Source: a virus
Strand: one strand, 5' to 3'
Virus record (IMG/VR): IMGVR_UViG_3300028840_003067
Span: 1-64,000 of that record
DNA: 64,000 nucleotides
Positions 21,389 through 29,375 of this stretch are shown in pieces. The number at the start of each line of letters is the position of its first letter. Within the stretch, counting starts at the first letter, position 1. The notes beneath the pieces were generated by a model. It did not search any database. It saw nothing but the letters and a program-made list of their open reading frames with translations, and was not told the DNA's origin. The position numbers and the translations under genes were made by a program.

Positions 21389-23238
21389 TGGGCTATCAAG
21401 TACCGAGACCGTTTAACCTGGAACCGTACAAGAATGTCTATCTCGACATTGAAACGACGGGGTTTAATATCTACGGGGAAGACTACCCGATAGGGGTGTC
21501 TCTCGGTGTGGAGACCGGACCAGGGCAAGCCGAGTTTCGGTACTTTCCCATCGCGCATAAGGTTGGCCCGAATATTCCGAAAGCGGCTCTGTACGAGTGG
21601 CTGCAACGGGAAATGCGGAACAAGGTGGTGATTGGGCACAACATCGGCGGGTTCGACCTTCCAGGGTTGCGCCACGACGGGCTGAATCTGATCGGCCACG
21701 GCAACACGTTCCGAGACACGATGCACGCAGCAATCATCGATAATGCTGATGCACCGAGCTACTCTCTGGACGGGTGCGCGAAACGGTATCTTGGCGAAGC
21801 CGGAAAGATTACCGGCCTCGACAAGTCGAACCTCGTGAACGTGCATCCCGAACAAGTCGGAGCCTACGCAGAACAAGACACGAGACTCTGTTGGTTGTTG
21901 GATCCGATACTCCACGGATTTCTCAAACGGCGTGACGTGCTTCGTGTCTACGATCTTGAATGTCAGACCATCGAGCCGGTCGTCGAAATGCAGGAGAATG
22001 GTTTGCTGTTCGATCATGCCAAAGCAAAATCGTGGATTGATCTCGCCCAACGTGATTTCGATGCGGTGAAAAGTGAGATCGGCGGGATCAACATGAACAG
22101 TGGCAAGCAGACACAAGAAGTGTGCGACCGTCTGGGTATTGTGTATCCGTGGAATTGGAAGTGCCCGAATCCCGAATGTGAAGAATCGTTCCCAGATTAT
22201 AAGCACGACGGGCAAGTGTACACATGCTGGAAGTGTAAAAAAGACATGCTCGCCGTCTCTCCCCACTTCGGCAAGAAGTTCTTGAAACATATTGACCATC
22301 CGTTTGTGAAGGCGATTTTGAAAGCCAAGCAGCTTCATAAACTCCTTCATACGTTTCTCATTCCGTGGGTCGAGACTATCGATCCCACGAAACCGATCCT
22401 CCGGTTTCAACTGCATCAGCTTCGTGATCGAGACGAAGAAGGAAGCACGTCCGGAGCCGTCTCTGGTCGCTTCTCATGTTCGTCAATGGGTGAAGGGGCA
22501 CAGCCGCAACAGATTTGGGCGACAGCCAACCAAATTGAAGAGATCGGGGACGCCTACCTCCTGCGTTCGCTCTTCATACCGGAAAATGGCCAGCGTTTCT
22601 TGTCTATTGATGCTTCTCAAATCGAGTTCCGGCTGTTCGCCCACTATTCCGAGAACCCTGAGTTGATTGCGGCGTACGTCGATCATCCAGACACGAATTT
22701 CCATAAGTTCGTGGCTGAGCATGTCTTGAAGGGACGGCTCCCGTACAAGAAAGCGAAGAATATTAACTTCGGCACGCTCTACAACATGGGCGTCGCGAAG
22801 TTCGCTCGTGAGATGAATGTCTCGACGAAGGAAGCCGCGGAAATGGTTGCCATTTATGACGAGGCGTTTCCCGCAGCCAAAGACCTCCGCAATCGATGCA
22901 AACGGGCCGCGCTCAGTGGGATTCCAACGCTCACCTTACTTGGTCGGCGCTTTGATTGGCCTGCGGAGCGAAAGAAGAAAGCCTATATCGCATTGAACCG
23001 TCTGATCCAAGGATCTGCCGCAGACCTGATGAAAATGGCATTGGTGAAGGCGTATCATGGAGGGTACTTTTCAAAGATGCGGCTCACGGTGCACGACGAG
23101 ATCGACGGAGACATTCCCAATGACGAAGCGGCACGAGACTTGAAGAGAGATTTAGAGTCACCAGAGTTTCACCAACACCTGTTGCGCGTGCCGCTCTTAT
23201 GGGAGACACAGATTTCGGATAATTGGAGTGGGCAATGA
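21388..23238 (+). CDS. polA: Family A DNA polymerase with 3'-5' exonuclease
   Basis: It encodes 616 residues. The exonuclease motifs are YLDIETTGF (Exo I), GHNIGGFD (Exo II) and YAEQDTRL (Exo III). The polymerase motifs are DASQIEFRLFAH (A), a motif B with KKAKNINFGTLYN, and VHDEID (C). The residue matching E. coli Phe762 is Phe. Between the domains (about residues 257-283) lies an inserted zinc ribbon, CPNPEC and CWKC, which usual Pol I enzymes lack. There is no 5' nuclease domain. This is the replicative polymerase of the phage. Confidence 0.96.
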   Translation: MGYQVPRPFNLEPYKNVYLDIETTGFNIYGEDYPIGVSLGVETGPGQAEFRYFPIAHKVGPNIPKAALYEWLQREMRNKVVIGHNIGGFDLPGLRHDGLNLIGHGNTFRDTMHAAIIDNADAPSYSLDGCAKRYLGEAGKITGLDKSNLVNVHPEQVGAYAEQDTRLCWLLDPILHGFLKRRDVLRVYDLECQTIEPVVEMQENGLLFDHAKAKSWIDLAQRDFDAVKSEIGGINMNSGKQTQEVCDRLGIVYPWNWKCPNPECEESFPDYKHDGQVYTCWKCKKDMLAVSPHFGKKFLKHIDHPFVKAILKAKQLHKLLHTFLIPWVETIDPTKPILRFQLHQLRDRDEEGSTSGAVSGRFSCSSMGEGAQPQQIWATANQIEEIGDAYLLRSLFIPENGQRFLSIDASQIEFRLFAHYSENPELIAAYVDHPDTNFHKFVAEHVLKGRLPYKKAKNINFGTLYNMGVAKFAREMNVSTKEAAEMVAIYDEAFPAAKDLRNRCKRAALSGIPTLTLLGRRFDWPAERKKKAYIALNRLIQGSAADLMKMALVKAYHGGYFSKMRLTVHDEIDGDIPNDEAARDLKRDLESPEFHQHLLRVPLLWETQISDNWSGQ

Positions 23239-23447
23239 ACAGGAAGAACTTTCGCTTGTCCATCAGTAATGGATACGATACCTATGATTGTCGGTACATG
23301 CTCGGTGTGCCGAATACACTGTCCGAGCGCGGACGGACGTTGTGGACTCCCTATCTCAACCTCTACGATGAACGGGGCATTGTCGGGACGCTGCGGATAC
23401 AGGAACTTCGACGACTGAAGCGATGGATGGAGCGAGTCGGTGTATGA
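23235..23447 (+). CDS. Small protein, unknown
   Basis: It encodes 70 residues from the ATG at 23235, in ATGA overlap with the polymerase stop. It is basic and beta-rich, ending in an Arg-rich helix (QELRRLKRWMERV). It may bind nucleic acid. No known family. Confidence 0.6.
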   Translation: MNRKNFRLSISNGYDTYDCRYMLGVPNTLSERGRTLWTPYLNLYDERGIVGTLRIQELRRLKRWMERVGV

Positions 23448-24238
23448 TCGCCGAAGCGATTCTCGTCCTGGCCTTGTCGAAGCCGACAATGCTCGTGACG
23501 ACCGGCTATTGTCGGCATTGGCCATGTGTCAATCCGGTGTGGAGTGATGGAGTCACCGCAAGTGGAACACGAGCACAACGAGGGACGTGCGCGGCAGACT
23601 GGCGGCACTTTCCGAGAGGTACCTGGCTCTATGTATCTGGCTACGGATTGTGTCGAGTCGAGGATACTGGCCGTCTCATTCAAGGGCACATTATTGATTT
23701 GTACTTTGAAGACATACGACTGGCAAGAGAATGGGGTAGACAAACAACAAAGATATGGAGGGTGACGATGGAGGTCGTGGCGAGTCCGCGGACAATAGAG
23801 GTTGGTGAGTTGGAGCGATTGCTGGAAGACGAGACGACGATTGGCTCATGGGCCGAGGAGCGTTTCGGGCGACCGAATATCCTCGCGGTGCTCCGTCGTA
23901 TGTGCGACGAGAACCTCGAAGCAATGGAAGCGTGCGTCGTGAGTAACGCGGCGACACGTACGATGTTCCAGGCCATGCGAAAAGGGTTAGCGCATTTAGA
24001 TAATTACAAGCTCTCAGACGAGGAGTTGCATCAGCGCATTCCCTCTATCGCTGAAGAGGTCGCGGATTGTTACATTGTCGCGTGTCATGCGTCAAAAGTG
24101 ATGAACGTGAATCTCAAATCCTATATCGATGAAAAGATGTTAGTCAATCGACGGCGGCGGTGGAAACAGAATGCCGACGGTACCGGCCAGCATGTTGATG
24201 AAGATATTATTTTGACCTCTATCGATCAAGAAGAATAG
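23444..24238 (+). CDS. Fusion of a 3D-domain protein and a MazG-like enzyme
   Basis: It encodes 264 residues. Residues about 20-108 match the 3D domain (a double-psi barrel of cell-wall-active proteins): a YC..G start, TASGTRA, the VEDTG and IDLYF motifs with the expected Asp residues, and AREWGRQT. A short hydrophobic stretch precedes it. Residues about 109-264 look like an all-alpha MazG/DUF550 NTP pyrophosphohydrolase, with EEVADCYIVACHASK and N..R motifs. At the junction (23757-23768) GGAGGGTGACGATG forms an in-frame start with a strong ribosome site, so the enzyme could also be made alone. The two halves have no obvious shared job. Confidence 0.75.
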   Translation: MIAEAILVLALSKPTMLVTTGYCRHWPCVNPVWSDGVTASGTRAQRGTCAADWRHFPRGTWLYVSGYGLCRVEDTGRLIQGHIIDLYFEDIRLAREWGRQTTKIWRVTMEVVASPRTIEVGELERLLEDETTIGSWAEERFGRPNILAVLRRMCDENLEAMEACVVSNAATRTMFQAMRKGLAHLDNYKLSDEELHQRIPSIAEEVADCYIVACHASKVMNVNLKSYIDEKMLVNRRRRWKQNADGTGQHVDEDIILTSIDQEE

Positions 24239-24256
24239 ATGTGAAAGGATCTCGAC

Positions 24257-26215
24257 ATGAGCATTTTATCAGATGAATTTGTGCGCTCGTTTCCAGTGAA
24301 GTTCGAAACATTCATGGGGGAGTTCACCTACTGGCGGACCTACTCGCGTAATCTGTGGGATGAAGGCCGAAAAGAGCAGTGGCCGGAGACAGCCGCCCGT
24401 GTAATCAACGGCACGTTCGACTTGCTTCGGGTTCATTGCATCACGAATAATCGCAAATGGGACAATGCACGAGCCGAACGGACAGCGCAGGAAATGTTTG
24501 TCCGGATGGTGACGTTTAAGTTCACACCCCCTGGTCGTGGGTTGTACGCAATGGGATCGGAAGCGGTCGAAGCTCACGGAGGAGCCGTCCTGAACAACTG
24601 TGCGTTTGTCTCGTCACGAAATCTGAGTTCACAGGTGTTTACGAATCTGATGAACCTGACCATGCTTGGAGTCGGCGTGGGGTACGACACACTCGGTGCG
24701 GGACAGATGGTGCTTTCGAAACCGCAGCCATACGAGGCACGAGTCGTGATCGACGACACCCGTGAAGGGTGGGTACATTCGTTGGAAGTGTTACTTGACT
24801 CGTATTTCGTGTCTTCACCGAATCCGACCGTGGTGTTTGACTACGGTAAGATCAGGCCAAAAGGACAGCCGATCAAACGGTTTGGTGGGATCAGCAGCGG
24901 ACCAGAGCCCTTGATCCGAATGCACAAGAGTCTTCGGATGCTGTGTGACCAGTACGTCCATAAGCGGGTTGACTCGACCTTCATCGTCGATGCCGCGAAT
25001 CTCGTGGGACGGTGCGTCGTGTCGGGGAACGTGCGACGGTCGGCACAGATTGCGCTTGGCTTGGAAGGGGACAAAGAATTTCTGCATTTGAAAGACGATG
25101 CGGAACTCGTACGGGACCGTCGAGGATTTTCCAACAACTCTATTCGCGCCCACGTCGGGATGGACTATCGGGAAGCTGCCGCGCACACGGCACTGAATGG
25201 TGAGCCTGGGTACCTCTGGCTCGATAATGCACGTATGTTTGGCCGGATGAATGGACAAATTTCAACACGGACGGACTTCCTCGCAATGGGGACTAATCCT
25301 TGTTCCGAACAAACATTGGAGGATGGGGAGCTATGTTGCCTCGTAGAAACGTATCCGGCGAAGCACGAGACGTTGGACGATTACTTGAAGACCCTCAAGC
25401 TCGCCTATCTCTATGCCAAGACGGTGACGCTCATCAAGACCGGCATCCCAGAGACGGACAGTATTATTGCTCGGAACCGGAGAATTGGGTGCAGCATGTC
25501 CGGAGTCGTGCAGGCCATCCAGAAACACGGCGCAACCGAATTTATTCGATGGTGCAATCGTGGATACGACTTCCTCACCGGCTTGGACGCCAGTTACTCC
25601 GATTGGTTACAGGTACCGGAAAGCATCAAGCGAACGAGTGTGAAGCCGTCAGGGACCGTCTCAATTCTCGCCAACGCGACACCTGGCATTCACTATCCGC
25701 ACGCCGAGCACTACATACGGAGGATCCGGTTCGCCAGCAATTCACCGATCATCCCCCGCTTGGAGCAGGCGAAGTACAAGATTCTACCGGACATTTACGG
25801 GCAGGAACAGGGGAAAGAGAATACGTTGGTGTGCGAATTTCCGATTAAGGAGCCCTACTTTTCGAAAGGGAAGGCGCACGTATCGATGTGGGAGCAACTG
25901 GCATTGGCCGCGGCCATGCAGCGGTATTGGGCCGACAATCAGGTGAGTATTACGGTGCACTTCACGAAGGACGAGGCCAAGGATATCCCCCTCGCCTTGG
26001 AAATTTACCAACATCAATTGAAGTCGGTGAGTTTTCTCCCCTACGATCCGCACCAAGCCTATGAGCTTGCTCCGTACGAAGAAATCACGGCCTCGGAGTA
26101 CGCAGCAATGGCATCAAAGTTGCGTAAGGTGGAGGTACCATACGACAGACTCGATACCGAGGCAAGTCCGCCACGGGGTTGTGATTCTGATGTGTGTGAA
26201 ATAAAGGGAGTGTAG
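24257..26215 (+). CDS. Adenosylcobalamin-dependent ribonucleotide reductase (class II)
   Basis: It encodes 652 residues. The sequence follows the monomeric Lactobacillus-type triphosphate reductase: LNNCAF, then SGPEPLIRMHKSL, VSGNVRRSAQIALG, the active-site NPCSEQ (about residue 345), KPSGTVSILANATPG and a C-terminal CDSDVC redox pair. It makes dNTPs from NTPs with a radical from vitamin B12, with no oxygen or second subunit needed. The host must therefore make or import cobalamin, and growth can be oxygen-independent. AAAGGA precedes the ATG. Confidence 0.93.
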   Translation: MSILSDEFVRSFPVKFETFMGEFTYWRTYSRNLWDEGRKEQWPETAARVINGTFDLLRVHCITNNRKWDNARAERTAQEMFVRMVTFKFTPPGRGLYAMGSEAVEAHGGAVLNNCAFVSSRNLSSQVFTNLMNLTMLGVGVGYDTLGAGQMVLSKPQPYEARVVIDDTREGWVHSLEVLLDSYFVSSPNPTVVFDYGKIRPKGQPIKRFGGISSGPEPLIRMHKSLRMLCDQYVHKRVDSTFIVDAANLVGRCVVSGNVRRSAQIALGLEGDKEFLHLKDDAELVRDRRGFSNNSIRAHVGMDYREAAAHTALNGEPGYLWLDNARMFGRMNGQISTRTDFLAMGTNPCSEQTLEDGELCCLVETYPAKHETLDDYLKTLKLAYLYAKTVTLIKTGIPETDSIIARNRRIGCSMSGVVQAIQKHGATEFIRWCNRGYDFLTGLDASYSDWLQVPESIKRTSVKPSGTVSILANATPGIHYPHAEHYIRRIRFASNSPIIPRLEQAKYKILPDIYGQEQGKENTLVCEFPIKEPYFSKGKAHVSMWEQLALAAAMQRYWADNQVSITVHFTKDEAKDIPLALEIYQHQLKSVSFLPYDPHQAYELAPYEEITASEYAAMASKLRKVEVPYDRLDTEASPPRGCDSDVCEIKGV

Positions 26216-26279
26216 GGACGGTGACGGACGGCGGTTATCTCGTGCCTCTGGACGTGATTGATGATTTACGGAGGTTTTT

Positions 26280-26513
26280 ATGCCGAAACAACGAGTTGCG
26301 AAGATTGTCCAAGCCGATGAAGAGATTGTGGAGAGGCCCGTCCTGGCGACAGCGATTAGGAATCTCTCACGCGGAGTACAAAAACTGTTATCGCAAGGGC
26401 TTAATGAGAGGGCCATTACGTGTCTTCTCCATGAGTTTTCAGGAGTGGGGAAACCCGATATCCGATCCGTCTTGGCAAGCCTCAAGAACCTCGAACGGGA
26501 GTACTGTAAATGA
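26280..26513 (+). CDS. Small helical protein, possible DNA binder
   Basis: It encodes 77 residues; ACGGAGG is five bases before the ATG. Residues 25-60 (LSRGVQKLLSQGLNERAI, then a second helix pair) resemble a helix-turn-helix, as in small phage regulators, but no family match is certain. Confidence 0.6.
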   Translation: MPKQRVAKIVQADEEIVERPVLATAIRNLSRGVQKLLSQGLNERAITCLLHEFSGVGKPDIRSVLASLKNLEREYCK

Positions 26514-26623
26514 AGTTAAAATATGGCATCTTTCGAAGCGCGTGGCAGGCGCATAAACGATTCGGGTGTCGCATGACGTGTTGGTATTGTCGCATGGCGA
26601 AGAAGTTGCGGGGCGCGTCATGA
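26510..26623 (+). CDS. Very small basic protein with CWYC
   Basis: It encodes 37 residues in ATGA overlaps with both neighbours. It is basic, with CRMTCWYC, a possible zinc-binding or redox site. The overlap pattern supports translation; nothing else does. Confidence 0.45.
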   Translation: MKLKYGIFRSAWQAHKRFGCRMTCWYCRMAKKLRGAS

Positions 26624-26805
26624 ACCTCACCGGTCTCGATAGCCGACTCGACGGGCTAAAGAACATCGATCCTGGGACATGGGACACGTTTCTTGATGAA
26701 GTGGAGGGCTTGCTCGACGCCATTAATGACGGAAGTATCCTGGCGATTGCGAGGCGGCACGTTGTCGTAGCAGACGGCTTAAAGTATATCCGAAAACAAT
26801 GTTAG
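26620..26805 (+). CDS. Small acidic protein, unknown
   Basis: It encodes 61 residues from the ATG at 26620 (ATGA overlap). It is helical and acidic (FLDEVEGLLDAINDG). It could be a protein-protein interaction module. No family is recognised. Confidence 0.55.
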   Translation: MNLTGLDSRLDGLKNIDPGTWDTFLDEVEGLLDAINDGSILAIARRHVVVADGLKYIRKQC

Positions 26806-26815
26806 GGAGGCAACC

Positions 26816-27049
26816 ATGAGCCAGTTGACACCAGAACAGTTTGACCATGTACGGTTGACGAAGCGCACCGAGTTGGTTGTTGAGGTTGACACGCTGAGTT
26901 TGCTCAAAGCGGCTGGCGTGGATCCAAAGAAGTATGGGGTCTACTCCGCGTCCGTGGAGCAAGGCGTCATCCCACGGACCCGCGTTCGACAAGGGATGGC
27001 GAGCACCCTCGTCTTGGTCTTGAATGAACTTAGGAGCTTGGACGAATGA
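26816..27049 (+). CDS. Small protein, unknown
   Basis: It encodes 77 residues; GGGAGG is placed six bases before the ATG. It is alpha-beta with basic and acidic patches. Its stop overlaps the nuclease start (ATGA). Confidence 0.65.
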   Translation: MSQLTPEQFDHVRLTKRTELVVEVDTLSLLKAAGVDPKKYGVYSASVEQGVIPRTRVRQGMASTLVLVLNELRSLDE

Positions 27050-27645
27050 AGCCAGAGAATAAGTTTCGTCTGTGGTACATAAAGAGCTTTCAATCGTACC
27101 TGCATACACGGTATCCTGGTACAATTACGTCGGTTCAGAAACATGCGGACTATGCGACCGGTGGCATACCGGATTTAGATATCACGATCAATGGCTTCAC
27201 CCTGTGGGTTGAAGTGAAACTACTGCCAGCGTGTACACGAGCGAGGAGGCTTGATGTTTCGGATCTGCAACGCGACAATCTCGCAAAGAAATATGCCGCA
27301 GGTGCCCCTTCGGGTGTACTTGTTGGCTTGCCTCTTGGACCGCGTCGGGGATACACCGCGGCCTGGTTCCCGACGCCCGAAATTCCGCGGGTGGTTACGA
27401 ACTCTTGTTTTGTCGACGTTCAGCAGACGATGGATGCCTTGTACCACATGGCGAAAGAGTACGCGGAACGGACCCATCTCAAGTTTATCCAGCGTCCTCA
27501 ATATGTATTCCCTACAATTGATCCTGCTACTCTCGATGTTGTTGTGGACACCGGCGAATGCCCAGGCATCAAACCCATGCTGGACCAACTACAAAATTCC
27601 CCAACATCTTGTCGGAGAGGAGACAAACTACAGCGTCGGTCTTGA
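27046..27645 (+). CDS. VRR-NUC-like nuclease
   Basis: It encodes 199 residues. The core GGIPDLDITINGFTLWVEVK carries the PD and ExK catalytic motif of the VRR-NUC/Holliday-resolvase-like fold (about residues 45-65), followed by a Gln/Lys helix. Phage enzymes of this type are thought to cut branched DNA during packaging or recombination. The last 45 residues overlap the next gene in another frame and look less conserved. Confidence 0.8.
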   Translation: MKPENKFRLWYIKSFQSYLHTRYPGTITSVQKHADYATGGIPDLDITINGFTLWVEVKLLPACTRARRLDVSDLQRDNLAKKYAAGAPSGVLVGLPLGPRRGYTAAWFPTPEIPRVVTNSCFVDVQQTMDALYHMAKEYAERTHLKFIQRPQYVFPTIDPATLDVVVDTGECPGIKPMLDQLQNSPTSCRRGDKLQRRS

Positions 27646-27844
27646 GATACGGTCGTATGACCAGGATCTTGACGGTGTGCCGGAGTTGTTTTTGATGTTT
27701 CAAATTTTAACTGAAGGCCAAGGCGATTTGGTTTATTCCACCAACGACGTGCCTCTGTTTATCGCCCTTGATGTGAATCAAGACGGAAACGTCGATATCG
27801 TAGGAGTTGTCGATGAAGATATGGATACGTGCCGGATTTATTAG
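27503..27844 (+). CDS. Exported EF-hand-like calcium-binding protein
   Basis: It encodes 113 residues. A signal peptide is clear: MYSLQLILLLSMLLWTPANA, with cleavage after ANA. The mature part has two acidic loops, DQDLDGVPE and DVNQDGNVD, each with the DxDxDG spacing of an EF-hand or dockerin calcium loop, plus DEDMD. It overlaps the nuclease gene by 143 bases. An extracellular or periplasmic calcium-binding protein is unusual among phage middle genes. Confidence 0.6.
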   Translation: MYSLQLILLLSMLLWTPANAQASNPCWTNYKIPQHLVGEETNYSVGLEIRSYDQDLDGVPELFLMFQILTEGQGDLVYSTNDVPLFIALDVNQDGNVDIVGVVDEDMDTCRIY

Positions 27845-28169
27845 TGCAGCGATGATGTTGATGACGATGCCGGTGTTCGCGGCCAATTTGGTCTGGGACC
27901 GCAACACTGAATCAGACATGAAGGACTACCAGGTCTGGGCCTGCTTCACGGCGAATTGCGTCGTGGCGAAGACACAGGCCGCGCTCCAAGGGACGGTGGC
28001 GCAACCGGCGGTTGGTGTGCAGCCGACCTTCCCGATTGACTTGGTAGACAAGGAAGGGGCCGTTGCAGTATCGGCAAGGGATATCACTTTGAACGAGTCG
28101 GGGTTAAGCGTGGCAGTCCCTTTCGACCGGAAGGCTCCATCGATCCCTATGAATCCTGCGCTCAAATAA
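27813..28169 (+). CDS. Exported small beta-domain protein
   Basis: It encodes 118 residues from the ATG at 27813 (AGGAG six bases upstream). MKIWIRAGFISAAMMLMT then VFA form a signal peptide. The mature part (VWDRNTESDMKDYQVWACF ... VPFDRKAPSIP) has the strand order and proline turns of a fibronectin type III or Ig-like domain. It follows the EF-hand-like protein and overlaps its end, so the two may act together in the envelope. No function is known. Confidence 0.6.
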   Translation: MKIWIRAGFISAAMMLMTMPVFAANLVWDRNTESDMKDYQVWACFTANCVVAKTQAALQGTVAQPAVGVQPTFPIDLVDKEGAVAVSARDITLNESGLSVAVPFDRKAPSIPMNPALK

Positions 28170-28192
28170 AGAGCTTCGTCCAACGGCATCGT

Positions 28193-28201
28193 TGTTATAA
28201 T
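28193..28201 (+). promoter_or_regulatory. Extended -10 promoter candidate
   Basis: TGTTATAAT is a perfect extended -10 element in the 88-base gap before the gene at 28258. No matching -35 is present, which such promoters can do without. It would re-start transcription of the last genes of the plus-strand arm. Confidence 0.4.
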
Positions 28202-28257
28202 GATGTGGTTCGAGGCGAGCGTAAAGGACACAGGGAAAAAGGACACCAGAACAAACG

Positions 28258-28404
28258 ATGAGAGTCACGATATACAAAGCGCCCTGCCCGAAGTGTGGCG
28301 GGGCGCTGACTCCGCACCACATTGATAACGACACGTTGTACACGTGGGTACGGTGTATCAACTGTGGCAAGCTGATCCGATCCGATAAAGAGAAACGGCC
28401 ATGA
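28258..28404 (+). CDS. Zinc-ribbon micro-protein
   Basis: It encodes 48 residues. CPKCGG (10-15) and CINCGK (33-38) form a textbook zinc ribbon. The ribosome site is weak (AAAAAGGA is 14 bases upstream). Its stop overlaps the next start (ATGA). Such proteins often bind nucleic acid or RNA polymerase. Confidence 0.65.
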   Translation: MRVTIYKAPCPKCGGALTPHHIDNDTLYTWVRCINCGKLIRSDKEKRP

Positions 28405-28733
28405 AAGAGTACAACGTCAAAGAACTGCCGGTTGACGGCGTACTCCCAACGGGAGAAATTGGTATCGAGTATACCAATGGACGATGGGAGCGCAACGGGC
28501 AACGCCTGTTGTGTCCCGTCTGCCGTGTCATGCTACAGCGACAACCGGCTTCCGAGAATTGGACGAAGGCCGCGTCTCTCACGCTTGGCTGGACAATTCA
28601 ACGCACCCTCGCGTTCAAGTTGGCATTAGGGAACGCGACGATCAAAGGAAATTCACATGAGGCCAAAAAAGGAATCCTCGACGCTCAACTTTACCGTCTC
28701 CTGCACAAGCTGGCTCGGAAGATTCATCCATGA
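28401..28733 (+). CDS. Protein with CPVC motif, unknown
   Basis: It encodes 110 residues. It opens with strands around LPTGEIGIEYTNGRW, has CPVC at 38-41 and then long helices. No family is recognised. It is coupled to the micro-protein before it and overlaps the next gene. Confidence 0.65.
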   Translation: MKEYNVKELPVDGVLPTGEIGIEYTNGRWERNGQRLLCPVCRVMLQRQPASENWTKAASLTLGWTIQRTLAFKLALGNATIKGNSHEAKKGILDAQLYRLLHKLARKIHP

Positions 28734-28857
28734 CTCTGTCCCGTATGCGTCCGTCATGCTGGATGATGCGCGTGAGCAGTACGAGTTGACCGAGGATGAA
28801 TACCTGAATTATACCGCGGCGTGTTATGCAGATGTGCGCCGACCTCTTAACATCTAG
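28657..28857 (+). CDS. Small protein, unknown
   Basis: It encodes 66 residues, with AAAGGAAA before the ATG, overlapping the previous gene by 77 bases. The C-terminal half is acidic and helical. The overlap is long, so the start may be wrong. Confidence 0.5.
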   Translation: MRPKKESSTLNFTVSCTSWLGRFIHDSVPYASVMLDDAREQYELTEDEYLNYTAACYADVRRPLNI

Positions 28858-28868
28858 GAGCACGACAC

Positions 28869-29159
28869 ATGTACTACGAAATCCATCTCACCCTCAGTAC
28901 TGTCCCCGATGTGTTCTCGGTGAAAACGAAATGCCTGTTCCCGTATGGGTGGTACTTCTCACAGATTACCGGTGACCATCCGCAACTCGGTCCCGCGGCC
29001 ACTAGCTATGCGACGGTGAATCTGACCGGTGATTGGCCCCTTCCTGACGTGATGGATGCGATGAACCACATGGCAAAAATCTTACAGGAAAATGGGTGTA
29101 CACTCATACGAAAGAGGGTCGAAATCATTCTATTCGATGAACGAATCACGGAGCATTGA
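28869..29159 (+). CDS. Protein of unknown function
   Basis: It encodes 96 residues, with AGGAG nine bases before the ATG. It is alpha-beta: MYYEIHLTLS opening strand, an FPYGWYFSQITGD turn, a helix and a final strand. It resembles small phage proteins of ferredoxin-like fold, but no family is named. Confidence 0.65.
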   Translation: MYYEIHLTLSTVPDVFSVKTKCLFPYGWYFSQITGDHPQLGPAATSYATVNLTGDWPLPDVMDAMNHMAKILQENGCTLIRKRVEIILFDERITEH

Positions 29160-29375
29160 ATGATGCGGACCTGGTGGCTGCGACTCTTAAATCGGGCGGC
29201 GAAAGTGTATCTCCTCCTCTTAGGTGTGGTGATCGTGGTCGGCTTCGGCATTCTGATCGCAAAGATGACTGCCGTAGCCGGACCGGTGGTCCCTCTTCTC
29301 CTTGGTGGGGGACTTGGCTTCATCGTCTCCGTGATTGTCGTGACGGAACATATTGGAGAGGATCCTCGTGAATGA
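29160..29375 (+). CDS. Two-span membrane protein
   Basis: It encodes 71 residues and starts right after the previous stop. Residues about 16-36 and 41-62 are hydrophobic (VYLLLLGVVIVVGFG and PLLLGGGLGFIVSVIVV). It has the size of a small holin or antiholin, but it is far from the lysis cassette, so an inner-membrane role of another kind is equally likely. Confidence 0.6.
   Translation: MMRTWWLRLLNRAAKVYLLLLGVVIVVGFGILIAKMTAVAGPVVPLLLGGGLGFIVSVIVVTEHIGEDPRE

Noticed and set aside
21259-22416. 385-codon ORF antisense to the DNA polymerase
   Set aside because: It is a long mirror frame of a gene with all polymerase motifs; it has no motif of its own and no place in a minus-strand operon.
26221-26556. 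111-codon ORF from GTG
   Set aside because: The larger part lies in the wrong frame over the gene at 26280, which has a strong ribosome site.
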